From positions 1-5,493 of the forward strand of contig JAGNMT010000287.1 in assembly GCA_017991025.1 (NCBI GenBank): DNA of 5,493 nucleotides. The letters run 5' to 3'. This DNA is from Verrucomicrobiales bacterium (GTDB lineage Bacteria > Verrucomicrobiota > Verrucomicrobiia > Verrucomicrobiales > DEV007). The notes under the pieces are model-generated. The model saw only the letters and a program-made list of their open reading frames with translations, searched no databases and was not told where the DNA came from. Within the stretch, counting starts at the first letter, position 1, and each line of letters opens with the position of its first letter. A program made the translations under genes and the position numbers. Positions 1 to 5,461 of the stretch are shown in pieces.

Positions 1-12
1 ACACTGGACCGG

Positions 13-513
13 ATGCTTCGTGACTATCAAGGCACGCTGATCCGCTGGATCTTCGGGGTAGGATTTCTCGGCCTCTCGTTCCGGTGCGCGACGACAGGCT
101 ACAACCGCCTTGATTTTGTTCTGCTGCTCATCGGCGTCCTTTTTCTCGTAATCGGGATAGTCTTCCTCTGGAAGACCATTTTTCACCTGGCAACCCGGCC
201 TCTGATGCTGCTCGTCGATTCGATTTTCTTTCCCGGAGGAGAGTTGCCCAAGCCCGTCCTGAATCTCAAACTTCCCGCCTACTATCTCAACGAAGGCCGC
301 TTCGATGAAGCTCTAATCGAATATCGCAAGATACTGAAATACTACCCGGACGAAGTCGAGGCATACGAAAAGACGATCTGGCTCTACCTCACGGTCTTTA
401 AAGAACCCCGCGAGGCTGAAAAATTACTGCGGAGGGCAAAACGCCGCCACCTCGCACTCCATCAAGGCATTTCCCTGCTCGTCGAAGAGTATCGTGACAC
501 CGAGTCGACATAG
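13..513 (+). CDS. small membrane protein with C-terminal TPR-like repeat
   Basis: The predicted protein has 166 residues. Two hydrophobic segments are visible, at about residues 9-27 and 34-55, so it probably spans the inner membrane twice. After a linker containing PGGELPKP (75-82), residues 86-119 read as one TPR-type helix pair (small residues, GRFDEAL, then YPDEVEAY), and 120-145 resemble a second, degenerate unit (EPREAEKLL). TPR units mediate protein-protein contacts, so a membrane-anchored scaffold or adaptor role is inferred; the partner is unknown. The frame stays open to the left edge (four codons before the ATG), so the true start could lie outside the window. A GGA sits four bases before the ATG, a weak ribosome site. 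The gene is convergent with glnII and ends 19 bases before a shared hairpin. I do not recognise a named family. Confidence 0.72.
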   Translation: MLRDYQGTLIRWIFGVGFLGLSFRCATTGYNRLDFVLLLIGVLFLVIGIVFLWKTIFHLATRPLMLLVDSIFFPGGELPKPVLNLKLPAYYLNEGRFDEALIEYRKILKYYPDEVEAYEKTIWLYLTVFKEPREAEKLLRRAKRRHLALHQGISLLVEEYRDTEST

Positions 514-532
514 TCCCCAATTGGAAAACGAA

Positions 533-562
533 AAACGCCGCAGTCCGAAAACTGCGGCGTTT
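533..562. terminator. bidirectional intrinsic terminator between convergent genes
   Basis: A perfect 12-bp inverted repeat (arms 533-544 and 551-562, core ACGCCGCAGT/ACTGCGGCGT) encloses a 6-base loop. It lies 19 bases after the stop of the plus-strand TPR gene and 28 bases after the stop of the minus-strand glnII. Read on the minus strand, the stem runs into a T-rich tract (complement of the A-rich 524-535), which is the classic form. On the plus strand the T run is shorter (TTT then CTGTT). It most likely ends both transcripts. Confidence 0.88.
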
Positions 563-590
563 CTGTTGAAACAAAAAGTCTCGCAACCGG

Positions 591-1610
591 TCAGGGAGTC
601 GGCACCGTTGCGATCGTCTTCGAAACGCGGGACACGATCTGATACGGATCGGCCTCCGAGTTCGGACGACGATCTTCGAGGTAACCCTTATAGCCGTTGT
701 TCACAAAAGAGTGAGGCACCCGGACAGAGGCCCCGCGATCTGCGACACCATAGCTGAACTTGTCGATCGACTGAGTCTCATGGAGACCGGTGAGTCGCAG
801 ATGGTTATCCGGTCCGTAGGCGGCGATGTGCTCTTCGCAAAGACCACTGAAGGCAGTCATGAGCGATTCGAAGTAAGGCTTGCCGCCCGTCTCACGCATG
901 TAGCCGGTGGAGAAGTTACAGTGCATACCTGAACCGTTCCAGTCACCTTGGAAAGGCTTGCAATAGAGTTCCACATCGACGCTGTATTTTTCACAAAGAC
1001 GCATCAGTATGTAGCGCGCCACCCAGATTTGGTCAGCTGCGGTGGTCGCCCCTTTGCCGAAAATCTGGAATTCCCACTGGCCCTTGGCCACCTCGGCATT
1101 GATACCTTCGTGGTTGATCCCTGCGTCGAGACAGATGTCGAGATGCTCCTCGACGATGGCACGGGCGAGATCACCCACGGCGGAACTGCCGGCACCGCAA
1201 TAATATTCACCCTGAGGCTCCGGGTAGCCTGATTCGGGCCAGCCGAGCGGACGCCCGTCCTGGTACAGGAAATACTCCTGCTCAAGACCAATCCAGAGAG
1301 TCGGATCTTCAGTGATCGTGGCGCGGTGGTTGCTCGGGTGGGGGGTCACACCGTCAGGCATCATGACCTCGCTCAGGACGATAAAACCATTCTTCCGTGT
1401 AGAATCCGGATAGAGGGCCACGGGCTTGAGCATACAATCCGAGCTTTTTCCTTCCGCCTGGCGGGTGGAGCTGCCATCGAATCCCCACTGCGGGCAGTCA
1501 GCAAGCGAGAACGAGCCGGGATCTCCGTCCACGATCTTGGTTTTGCCGCGAAGGTTCGGCACGGGCTCATATCCGTCGAGCCAAATATATTCCAGTTTGA
1601 GTTTAGCCAT
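591..1610 (-). CDS. glnII: glutamine synthetase, type II (eukaryote-like GSII)
   Basis: This enzyme joins ammonia to glutamate using ATP to make glutamine, in the cytoplasm, and is central to nitrogen assimilation. The 339-residue product has the GSII layout: N-terminal beta-grasp (YIWLDG 8-13, WGFDGSST 42-49), then a catalytic domain with GLEQEY (108-113), EVAKGQWEFQ (173-182), GDWNGSGMH (222-230), RGASVRVP (292-299) and EDRRPNSEADPY (312-323). These carry the metal, glutamate and ATP ligands expected of the family. The length matches bacterial GSII (about 330-350) and is well short of GSI (about 450), and the GSI adenylylation region is absent. The frame is open upstream to 1739, but the start at 1610 gives the conserved N-terminus, and the extension would begin upstream of the predicted promoter. 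No Shine-Dalgarno is visible before the ATG; the leader is A-rich. A sigma-54 site upstream suggests induction by nitrogen limitation. Confidence 0.97.
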   Translation of the reverse strand: MAKLKLEYIWLDGYEPVPNLRGKTKIVDGDPGSFSLADCPQWGFDGSSTRQAEGKSSDCMLKPVALYPDSTRKNGFIVLSEVMMPDGVTPHPSNHRATITEDPTLWIGLEQEYFLYQDGRPLGWPESGYPEPQGEYYCGAGSSAVGDLARAIVEEHLDICLDAGINHEGINAEVAKGQWEFQIFGKGATTAADQIWVARYILMRLCEKYSVDVELYCKPFQGDWNGSGMHCNFSTGYMRETGGKPYFESLMTAFSGLCEEHIAAYGPDNHLRLTGLHETQSIDKFSYGVADRGASVRVPHSFVNNGYKGYLEDRRPNSEADPYQIVSRVSKTIATVPTP

Positions 1611-1705
1611 GTTAACTGATTGTCGTTTTTTTATTTTACTTTCGAAGCCCTGCAACTGCTTGAGCATCCTGCGCCTGCAGCACGGTCTTCGGGTTGGGTA
1701 ACCAT
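1611..1705 (-). other. predicted 5' untranslated leader of glnII
   Basis: If transcription starts 12 bases after the GC of the sigma-54 element, +1 falls near 1705 and the leader is about 95 bases. It contains a loose dyad (CTGCA and TGCAG, outer ends at 1680 and 1650 on the minus strand) and ends in an A-rich, probably unpaired stretch without a Shine-Dalgarno motif just before the ATG. I see no known riboswitch in it. Confidence 0.4.
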
Positions 1706-1715
1706 GCGCTAGAGA

Positions 1716-1731
1716 AGCAAGCTCCGTGCCA
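1716..1731 (-). promoter_or_regulatory. sigma-54 (RpoN) -24/-12 promoter of glnII
   Basis: On the minus strand the bases read TGGCACG, four spacer bases (GAGC), then TTGCT. This matches every specified position of the core consensus TGGCACG-N4-TTGCW, with the GG (-24 region) and GC (-12 region) correctly spaced. The predicted start is near 1705, about 95 bases before the glnII ATG. Sigma-54 promoters need an AAA+ enhancer-binding activator such as NtrC, and GSII genes of rhizobia are known to be NtrC/RpoN-controlled, so the position before a glutamine synthetase gene is biologically coherent. A TTGACA (1734-1739) just upstream could be a sigma-70 -35 box, but no good -10 follows it. Confidence 0.8.
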
Positions 1732-1752
1732 TTTGTCAATGGAGGCAGCGAA

Positions 1753-1765
1753 TAAATAATTGATT
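1753..1765 (-). promoter_or_regulatory. IHF-like binding site upstream of the glnII promoter
   Basis: On the minus strand the 13-mer AATCAATTATTTA fits the IHF consensus WATCAANNNNTTR at all specified positions. It spans about -48 to -60 relative to the predicted glnII start, where IHF typically bends DNA between a sigma-54 promoter and its activator sites. The consensus is short and AT-rich, so a chance match is possible, and presence of an IHF homologue in this organism is assumed. Confidence 0.4.
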
Positions 1766-1766
1766 A

Positions 1767-1789
1767 TCCCGCAAGACAAAGCTTCGGGA
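1767..1789 (-). terminator. possible terminator hairpin after the polyprenyl synthase gene
   Basis: Arms TCCCG (1767-1771) and CGGGA (1785-1789) continue inward as AAG (1773-1775) and CTT (1782-1784), with one bulged base and a 6-base loop. The hairpin begins 9 bases after the stop codon of the minus-strand synthase gene. The sequence after the stem is AT-rich (TAATCAATTATTTATT) but lacks a solid U run, so this is a weak call. It would insulate glnII from the gene upstream. Confidence 0.4.
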
Positions 1790-1798
1790 GGATCGAAC

Positions 1799-2815
1799 TC
1801 ACTGCCGACACCCTTCAAGAAGGAACGTCAGAAAGGTCGTGATGCCCATTAAAGCTGACTTGTGCTCACTTTCGTCAAGAACCGCGAGACACTCGCGGCC
1901 CTTCTCAATAAATGAAAGCCCCGTATCGATGGAGCCCTCAATCGCGCCGACATAGTCGGCAATACTGGCCAGCGCGGAGATATCGATAGGCTCCTTCTGA
2001 ATGAGCAGGCGGTTCAATTTCTCACGCTGCCTCTCACTCGCACCGGCGAGCAGATTCAGAATGGGTAAGGTCAACTTTCCCTTATTGAGATCGGTCCGCA
2101 GGGTTTTCCCATAGTCCATTTCATCGCCGATCAGATCAATGCAATCATCGTAAACCTGATAGGCCGTCCCAATGTGCAGCCCGAATTCCCGGAGCGACCC
2201 GCAGATCGTCGCATCACGCCCGTTCAGGCGGGCTCCAAGCTCCATGGCCGCAGCGAAGAGAGCGGCGGTCTTCTTCCGAATGATGTCAAAATAGTCATCG
2301 CGGGTCAGTTGCAGGTCGAAACGGCGTTGCGTCTGGATGATCTCCCCGCTGCAGACTTCATTGGCGGCAATCGCCACCTTTCTCCCGATCTCGGAATCGT
2401 CAAATTCCGTCGAAAGCATCAGAGCATGAGAGAAAAGGCAATCCCCGAGTAGCACACTGAGCGCATTGCCCCACTTCGCGTTTGCCGTCGGTGCCTGGCG
2501 GCGTATTTCAGCTCCATCGATAATGTCGTCGTGCACCAGCGTCGCGACGTGGATCGATTCAAGAATGACTGCCAGCTTGTGGTGATCGTCTTTAACCCCG
2601 CCGGTAGCACCACCGGCAAGAAAAGCCAGTGCCGGACGGATCCGTTTCCCGGAGGTATTGAGAATGTAGGCGATGTAGGGCTCCACCGCCGGATCAAAGG
2701 CCTCGGCCTGGGCCCTGATTCTTGACTCGACCCGGTCCAGTTCGGGGCGCAAGAAAGCGAAAGGAGATAGCTCGGCTCCGCTCGCGGGATCCAGAATCGT
2801 GGAGTTCGATGTCAT
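1799..2815 (-). CDS. polyprenyl diphosphate synthase (trans-isoprenyl, long-chain, IspB/HepT-like)
   Basis: The 338-residue product is an all-trans polyprenyl synthetase that extends an allylic diphosphate with isopentenyl diphosphate units. It has the substrate-binding GKRIRP (56-61), the first Asp-rich motif DDIID (96-100), GEIIQ (157-161), KT (182-183), the second Asp-rich motif DDCID (223-227) and the following DLNKGKLTLP (242-251), where Asn replaces the Glu more usual in DLxEGK. A small Ala five residues before the first Asp-rich motif, rather than an aromatic residue, argues for a long-chain product (C30-C40 class), usually the tail of menaquinone or ubiquinone. Exact chain length cannot be read from the sequence. 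The first in-frame ATG is used; no strong ribosome site precedes it. The gene is divergent from the TPR gene at 3072 and lies upstream of glnII on the same strand with a 188-base gap. Confidence 0.95.
   Translation of the reverse strand: MTSNSTILDPASGAELSPFAFLRPELDRVESRIRAQAEAFDPAVEPYIAYILNTSGKRIRPALAFLAGGATGGVKDDHHKLAVILESIHVATLVHDDIIDGAEIRRQAPTANAKWGNALSVLLGDCLFSHALMLSTEFDDSEIGRKVAIAANEVCSGEIIQTQRRFDLQLTRDDYFDIIRKKTAALFAAAMELGARLNGRDATICGSLREFGLHIGTAYQVYDDCIDLIGDEMDYGKTLRTDLNKGKLTLPILNLLAGASERQREKLNRLLIQKEPIDISALASIADYVGAIEGSIDTGLSFIEKGRECLAVLDESEHKSALMGITTFLTFLLEGCRQ
1882..1898. repeat. perfect 7-3-7 inverted repeat inside the polyprenyl synthase 3' end
   Basis: CCGCGAG, spacer ACA, then CTCGCGG form a perfect dyad within the coding region. 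It spans roughly -177 to -193 relative to the predicted glnII start, a distance at which sigma-54 enhancer sites can act. It also encodes ordinary conserved-looking protein sequence, so it may be chance. Confidence 0.35.
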
Positions 2816-3071
2816 ATCAGAGAGTGGCGGTCATTGAAAGTGCTTGTCAAAAAAAGTCAATCCGGAGAATAATTACGCTCCGCGGCTCCAAGCCGTTGCC
2901 GCTTTTGTCTTGATCATCGCCATCCTCATCCCCTCGACCGGTGACAGAGCAAAAAGAATGCCGATATTTAAATTACAATAACAAAGAATAGATACCCCAC
3001 GGCTTTTTATGATTTTTGTGATAAATTCGCTGCAATAATCACTTTTGCCATCCGTCCAAAAAGGAACCCCG
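2816..3071. promoter_or_regulatory. divergent intergenic region carrying promoters for both flanking genes
   Basis: This gap lies between the divergent start codons of the polyprenyl synthase and the anchored TPR protein, so it should hold at least one promoter for each. The stretch 2950-3045 is clearly more AT-rich than the genes around it and contains -10-like hexamers TACAAT (2974-2979) and TATGAT (3008-3013) on the plus strand, without a convincing -35. On the minus strand TTGACT (2855-2860) and an overlapping region TTGACA (2847-2852) resemble -35 boxes, without a good -10. No small gene or RNA is recognisable. Confidence 0.4.
3061..3065 (+). promoter_or_regulatory. ribosome binding site that sets the TPR gene start
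   Basis: AAGGA sits six bases before the ATG at 3072, ideal spacing. It favours this ATG over an in-frame TTG at 3045 that would add nine residues. Confidence 0.75.
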
Positions 3072-4127
3072 ATGTCTCCCCTCCCTCCGCACGACCCTTT
3101 TCAACCAGCAGAAAGCACGTGGTCGCCTAAAGACGCGGCCGCCGCCCTGCCTGTCACTGGGAAGAAGACCCGAACAAGCAAGGGCGTGCGGTTCGTCTTC
3201 TGCGGCTTGATTTTCATTTTCGTCATTCTCGGGCTGTGGCTCGCCGGGAAACTGTTCCTGCCTCGGCCGACTGTCGCGCCGTCCGCTCTCACCATGCAGC
3301 CGTTCCCGGCCCCCGCCTCCGATGCCAGTTCCTCCGAATTGAGCAAAACCGCTCCCGAGACGCCCTCTGAATCCCCAATTGCCCCTGCAGAGAGTCAAGC
3401 GGTAAAACTCTCATCTCCCGGTGCCGAACCCGGCATCGGCACAGATTCTCTCGACACCCTTCACAAACAACTCGCCGACACCCCGCAGCCTGCCACCTCG
3501 CTTTTTCTAGAGTTGGCGGCTGCCTATAGCACCAGAAACCGCCACGGCGAAGCCGCCGGGATACTGAGCAAAGGCATCCTGCAGCACCCCGGAAACGACG
3601 AACTCTTCCTCGCTCTCGTCGATAGTGTTTTTGCCTCCGGTGACTTGGAAAATGCCTGGCAACAAGTTGCCCGCACCGCACGCATCACCGACCCCCGCTA
3701 CGCTTCTCGCATCCTGCGCTTTGGACTGTCTGCGGGTAAATATGACGAAACACTCATCATTCTTTCTTCTTCGGGGACGTCCCCCGAATGGAGCGAATCC
3801 GAATGGATTATGATCGCCTCTCTGTATGAAAATTCAGGCCAACTCGACAAGGCCATCGAGACAACAGAGCGAAAGGTCGCCAACAAATCGGAGATCTATC
3901 GCCTGCGGGCCCGGCAGGAGACACTCAACGAAAACATCACGGAAGCGATCTTCAATCAGGAGCAGTACATTGCCAATCTTGACATCCCGAGCGCCGAAGC
4001 GTGGCGGAGTCTCGCGACTCTTTATGCCTCACTGGGCCGCACCGAAGACGCAGCGAGGGCACAAAGGCAGTCCGCCATGGCGGAAACCGGGAGACCTGTC
4101 GACGGCACCTCGCTCGGCACCCAATGA
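3072..4127 (+). CDS. membrane-anchored TPR-repeat protein
   Basis: With the start at 3072 the product has 351 residues. A short cytoplasmic N-terminus with a basic patch (GKKTRTSKGVR, 30-40) precedes one transmembrane helix (about 41-62). A low-complexity linker rich in Pro, Ser and Ala follows (64-115). The rest is helical with several TPR-like units, at about 143-172, 176-205, 245-275 and 308-338; recurring features are Ala/Gly at packing positions and sequences such as SGQLDKAIE and LGRTEDAAR. Positive-inside topology puts the TPR domain in the periplasm. TPR domains bind other proteins, so an envelope scaffold or assembly role is inferred; no specific function can be named. The start is set by the AAGGA motif. 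tatA follows 110 bases later on the same strand and co-transcription is possible but unproven. Confidence 0.85.
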   Translation: MSPLPPHDPFQPAESTWSPKDAAAALPVTGKKTRTSKGVRFVFCGLIFIFVILGLWLAGKLFLPRPTVAPSALTMQPFPAPASDASSSELSKTAPETPSESPIAPAESQAVKLSSPGAEPGIGTDSLDTLHKQLADTPQPATSLFLELAAAYSTRNRHGEAAGILSKGILQHPGNDELFLALVDSVFASGDLENAWQQVARTARITDPRYASRILRFGLSAGKYDETLIILSSSGTSPEWSESEWIMIASLYENSGQLDKAIETTERKVANKSEIYRLRARQETLNENITEAIFNQEQYIANLDIPSAEAWRSLATLYASLGRTEDAARAQRQSAMAETGRPVDGTSLGTQ

Positions 4128-4162
4128 GCCCCATGCCAACTTTTTCACCCTCTTCCGCGGCA

Positions 4163-4178
4163 TGGCGCGATCGCGCCA
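4163..4178. repeat. 16-bp perfect palindrome between the TPR gene and tatA
   Basis: TGGCGCGATCGCGCCA is fully self-complementary. As RNA it could fold as a 6-bp stem with a GATC loop, but no U run follows, so it is not a standard intrinsic terminator. It could be a protein-binding site upstream of tatA or part of the end of the TPR transcript. Confidence 0.5.
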
Positions 4179-4237
4179 CACAATCGAGTCGGCAAATACT
4201 CATTGCATGGGCCTTCACCCAAGCATAGCTTGCCAGC

Positions 4238-4492
4238 GTGAATACAAACTTCCTCGCTATAGGTCTGGGAATGCAGGAGATGATCGTCATCTTTCTGATC
4301 GTTCTTCTTTTGTTCGGTGCCAAGAAAATCCCTGAGCTGGCGCGCGGCGTGGGCAAGGGCATGGGCGAGTTCAAAAAAGCGAAAACCGAGTTTGAGCGCG
4401 AAATCAAGATGGGTGAGGAGGAAGGTAAACGCGATTGGGACAAGGATACCAAAAAACCCGACCCCGCTCCCCGATCCTCCACGGAGGATTAA
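4238..4492 (+). CDS. tatA: Sec-independent (twin-arginine) translocase subunit TatA
   Basis: TatA forms the pore-like component that moves folded proteins with twin-arginine signals across the inner membrane, working with TatC (and TatB where present). The 84-residue product shows the family plan: a single short transmembrane helix (about 15-26) with the polar Glu14 near its start, the FG hinge (26-27), an amphipathic helix (KKIPELARGVGKGMGEFKKA, 29-48) and a charged, disordered tail. A GTG start at 4238 is chosen because it keeps the residues before the polar position (FLAIGLGMQE) that family members carry; starting at the ATG at 4271 would clip them. No clear ribosome site precedes the GTG, so the start is less certain than the identity. 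No tatB or tatC is in the window. It is followed 24 bases later by the EEP gene, with a terminator-like hairpin across that gene's first codons. Confidence 0.93.
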   Translation: MNTNFLAIGLGMQEMIVIFLIVLLLFGAKKIPELARGVGKGMGEFKKAKTEFEREIKMGEEEGKRDWDKDTKKPDPAPRSSTED

Positions 4493-4516
4493 TCCGTCGG
4501 CTTTCCGGACAACGGA

Positions 4517-5461
4517 ATGATCTTTAAAAAGGCCACTTTACCTCTGGTAGTGGTCTTTTTTTGTACCCTTTCTCCCTTTAGCCCATTACGTTCGGCTGAC
4601 CAGAGCAAGGGCGAAAAAGCCTCCCCTGTCACGCTGGTTTTTTACAATCTCAAAAACTACCTCGCGATGGAGCGCCGCATCGACGGCGAAGTCGTCGCGG
4701 ACGCTTCCAAACCGGAGAGTGAGATCAAGCCACTGATTGAAGGCATCGTCGCGATGGCTCCGGACATCCTCGGCGTCTGCGAGATCGGAGACGCGGCCCA
4801 TGTTGATGACCTGCAATCCCGACTCAAGACCGCGGGAATCGACCTGCCCCACACCGAAATGGTCACCGACTCTGCCGGTTGGAACCGTAACCTCGCCCTG
4901 TTCTCAAAGTTCCCCATCATCGCGCGTCAGTCACGGGATGATTACACCTACGTCATTGGAGACACCAAACACGCCTTCCAGAGAGGTGTCCTCGATGTGA
5001 CGCTCGCGATCAATCCGCAGTATCATCTCCGCTATGTCGGCCTACATCTCAAATCCAAACGGGAAGTGCCCGAGGGCGATGAAACGATCATGCGTCTCAA
5101 TGAAGCCCGGCTCGCCCGCCAGCACATCGACCGCATCCTCGAAGTCGAACCCGGGGCCAATCTCATCGTCGGCGGCGACTTCAACGCCCTGCGGAACGAA
5201 CCCCCGATCAAAACGCTCCAGGGCAGCTTCGGCAGACCCGATTATCTAAGTGCGCTGACCCTCTCCGACCCGTACGGGTTCCACTGGACACACCACTGGT
5301 CCTTCGCTGATGCCTACTCCCGCTTTGACTACGCCCTCTACAGCGAAGGACTCGGACCGGAGATCGACCGCGACCACTGCCGCATCCATCACTGGGAGGA
5401 TTGGGATAAAGCCAGCGATCACCGGCCACTTGTGATTTCGATTGTGCCGGTGGATCGGTGA
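4517..5461 (+). CDS. exported endonuclease/exonuclease/phosphatase (EEP) family protein
   Basis: The 314-residue product belongs to the metal-dependent EEP superfamily (DNase I, exonuclease III and inositol phosphatase fold), which cleaves phosphoester bonds. The catalytic signature appears in order: Asn44 (YNLKNYL), Glu89 (GVCEIGD), His177 (GLHLKS), Asp221 and Asn223 (GGDFNAL), Asp271 (FDYALYS) and Asp301-His302 (SDHRPLV), so it is probably active. Residues 1-27 look like a Sec signal peptide (Lys-Lys, then a hydrophobic core, ending near LRSA), without the twin-arginine motif, so export is by Sec and not by the neighbouring TatA. The substrate, whether nucleic acid, phospholipid or sugar phosphate, cannot be told. 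GGA (4507-4509) seven bases before the ATG is a weak ribosome site. A canonical intrinsic terminator shape overlaps codons 4-16. Confidence 0.93.
   Translation: MIFKKATLPLVVVFFCTLSPFSPLRSADQSKGEKASPVTLVFYNLKNYLAMERRIDGEVVADASKPESEIKPLIEGIVAMAPDILGVCEIGDAAHVDDLQSRLKTAGIDLPHTEMVTDSAGWNRNLALFSKFPIIARQSRDDYTYVIGDTKHAFQRGVLDVTLAINPQYHLRYVGLHLKSKREVPEGDETIMRLNEARLARQHIDRILEVEPGANLIVGGDFNALRNEPPIKTLQGSFGRPDYLSALTLSDPYGFHWTHHWSFADAYSRFDYALYSEGLGPEIDRDHCRIHHWEDWDKASDHRPLVISIVPVDR
4526..4562 (+). terminator. intrinsic terminator/attenuator downstream of tatA, inside the EEP 5' codons
   Basis: The arms AAAAAGGCCACT (4526-4537) and AGTGGTCTTTTT (4549-4560) pair over 12 positions, with one G-U wobble, around an 11-base loop that can itself pair ACC with GGT. 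The GC part is followed by seven consecutive Ts (4556-4562). This is the classic Rho-independent shape, starting 33 bases after the tatA stop. It would end the tatA transcript, yet it lies within the EEP reading frame just after its ATG. Confidence 0.75.

Noticed and set aside
1650..1680. Structured riboswitch in the glnII leader
   Set aside because: Only a loose CTGCA/TGCAG dyad is visible, and nothing resembles the known glutamine-sensing RNA motifs.
1812..1823. CCTTC-AA-GAAGG dyad near the 3' end of the polyprenyl synthase gene as an activator site
   Set aside because: Arms are only five bases and lie in coding sequence; too short to separate from chance.
2832..2860. Sigma-70 promoter for the polyprenyl synthase gene (TTGACT, 17 bases, TCAATG, minus strand)
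   Set aside because: The -35 is good but the -10 matches only two of six consensus bases, so it is not listed as a promoter.
2882..2907. GCGGC...GCCGC followed by TTTTGTCTT as a plus-strand terminator
   Set aside because: The stem is five bases with an 11-base loop, and no plus-strand gene ends upstream of it.
3045..3071. TTG start adding nine residues to the anchored TPR protein
   Set aside because: The AAGGA motif with ideal spacing supports the ATG at 3072, and it lies inside the would-be extension.
4161..4178. Sigma-54-like TGGCGCG upstream of tatA
   Set aside because: The -12 GC is missing at the required spacing; the resemblance comes from the palindrome.
3952..4482. Long minus-strand open frame opposite the TPR 3' end and tatA
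   Set aside because: It runs antisense to two well-supported genes, has no recognisable domain and reads as low-complexity Arg/Ser-rich sequence.
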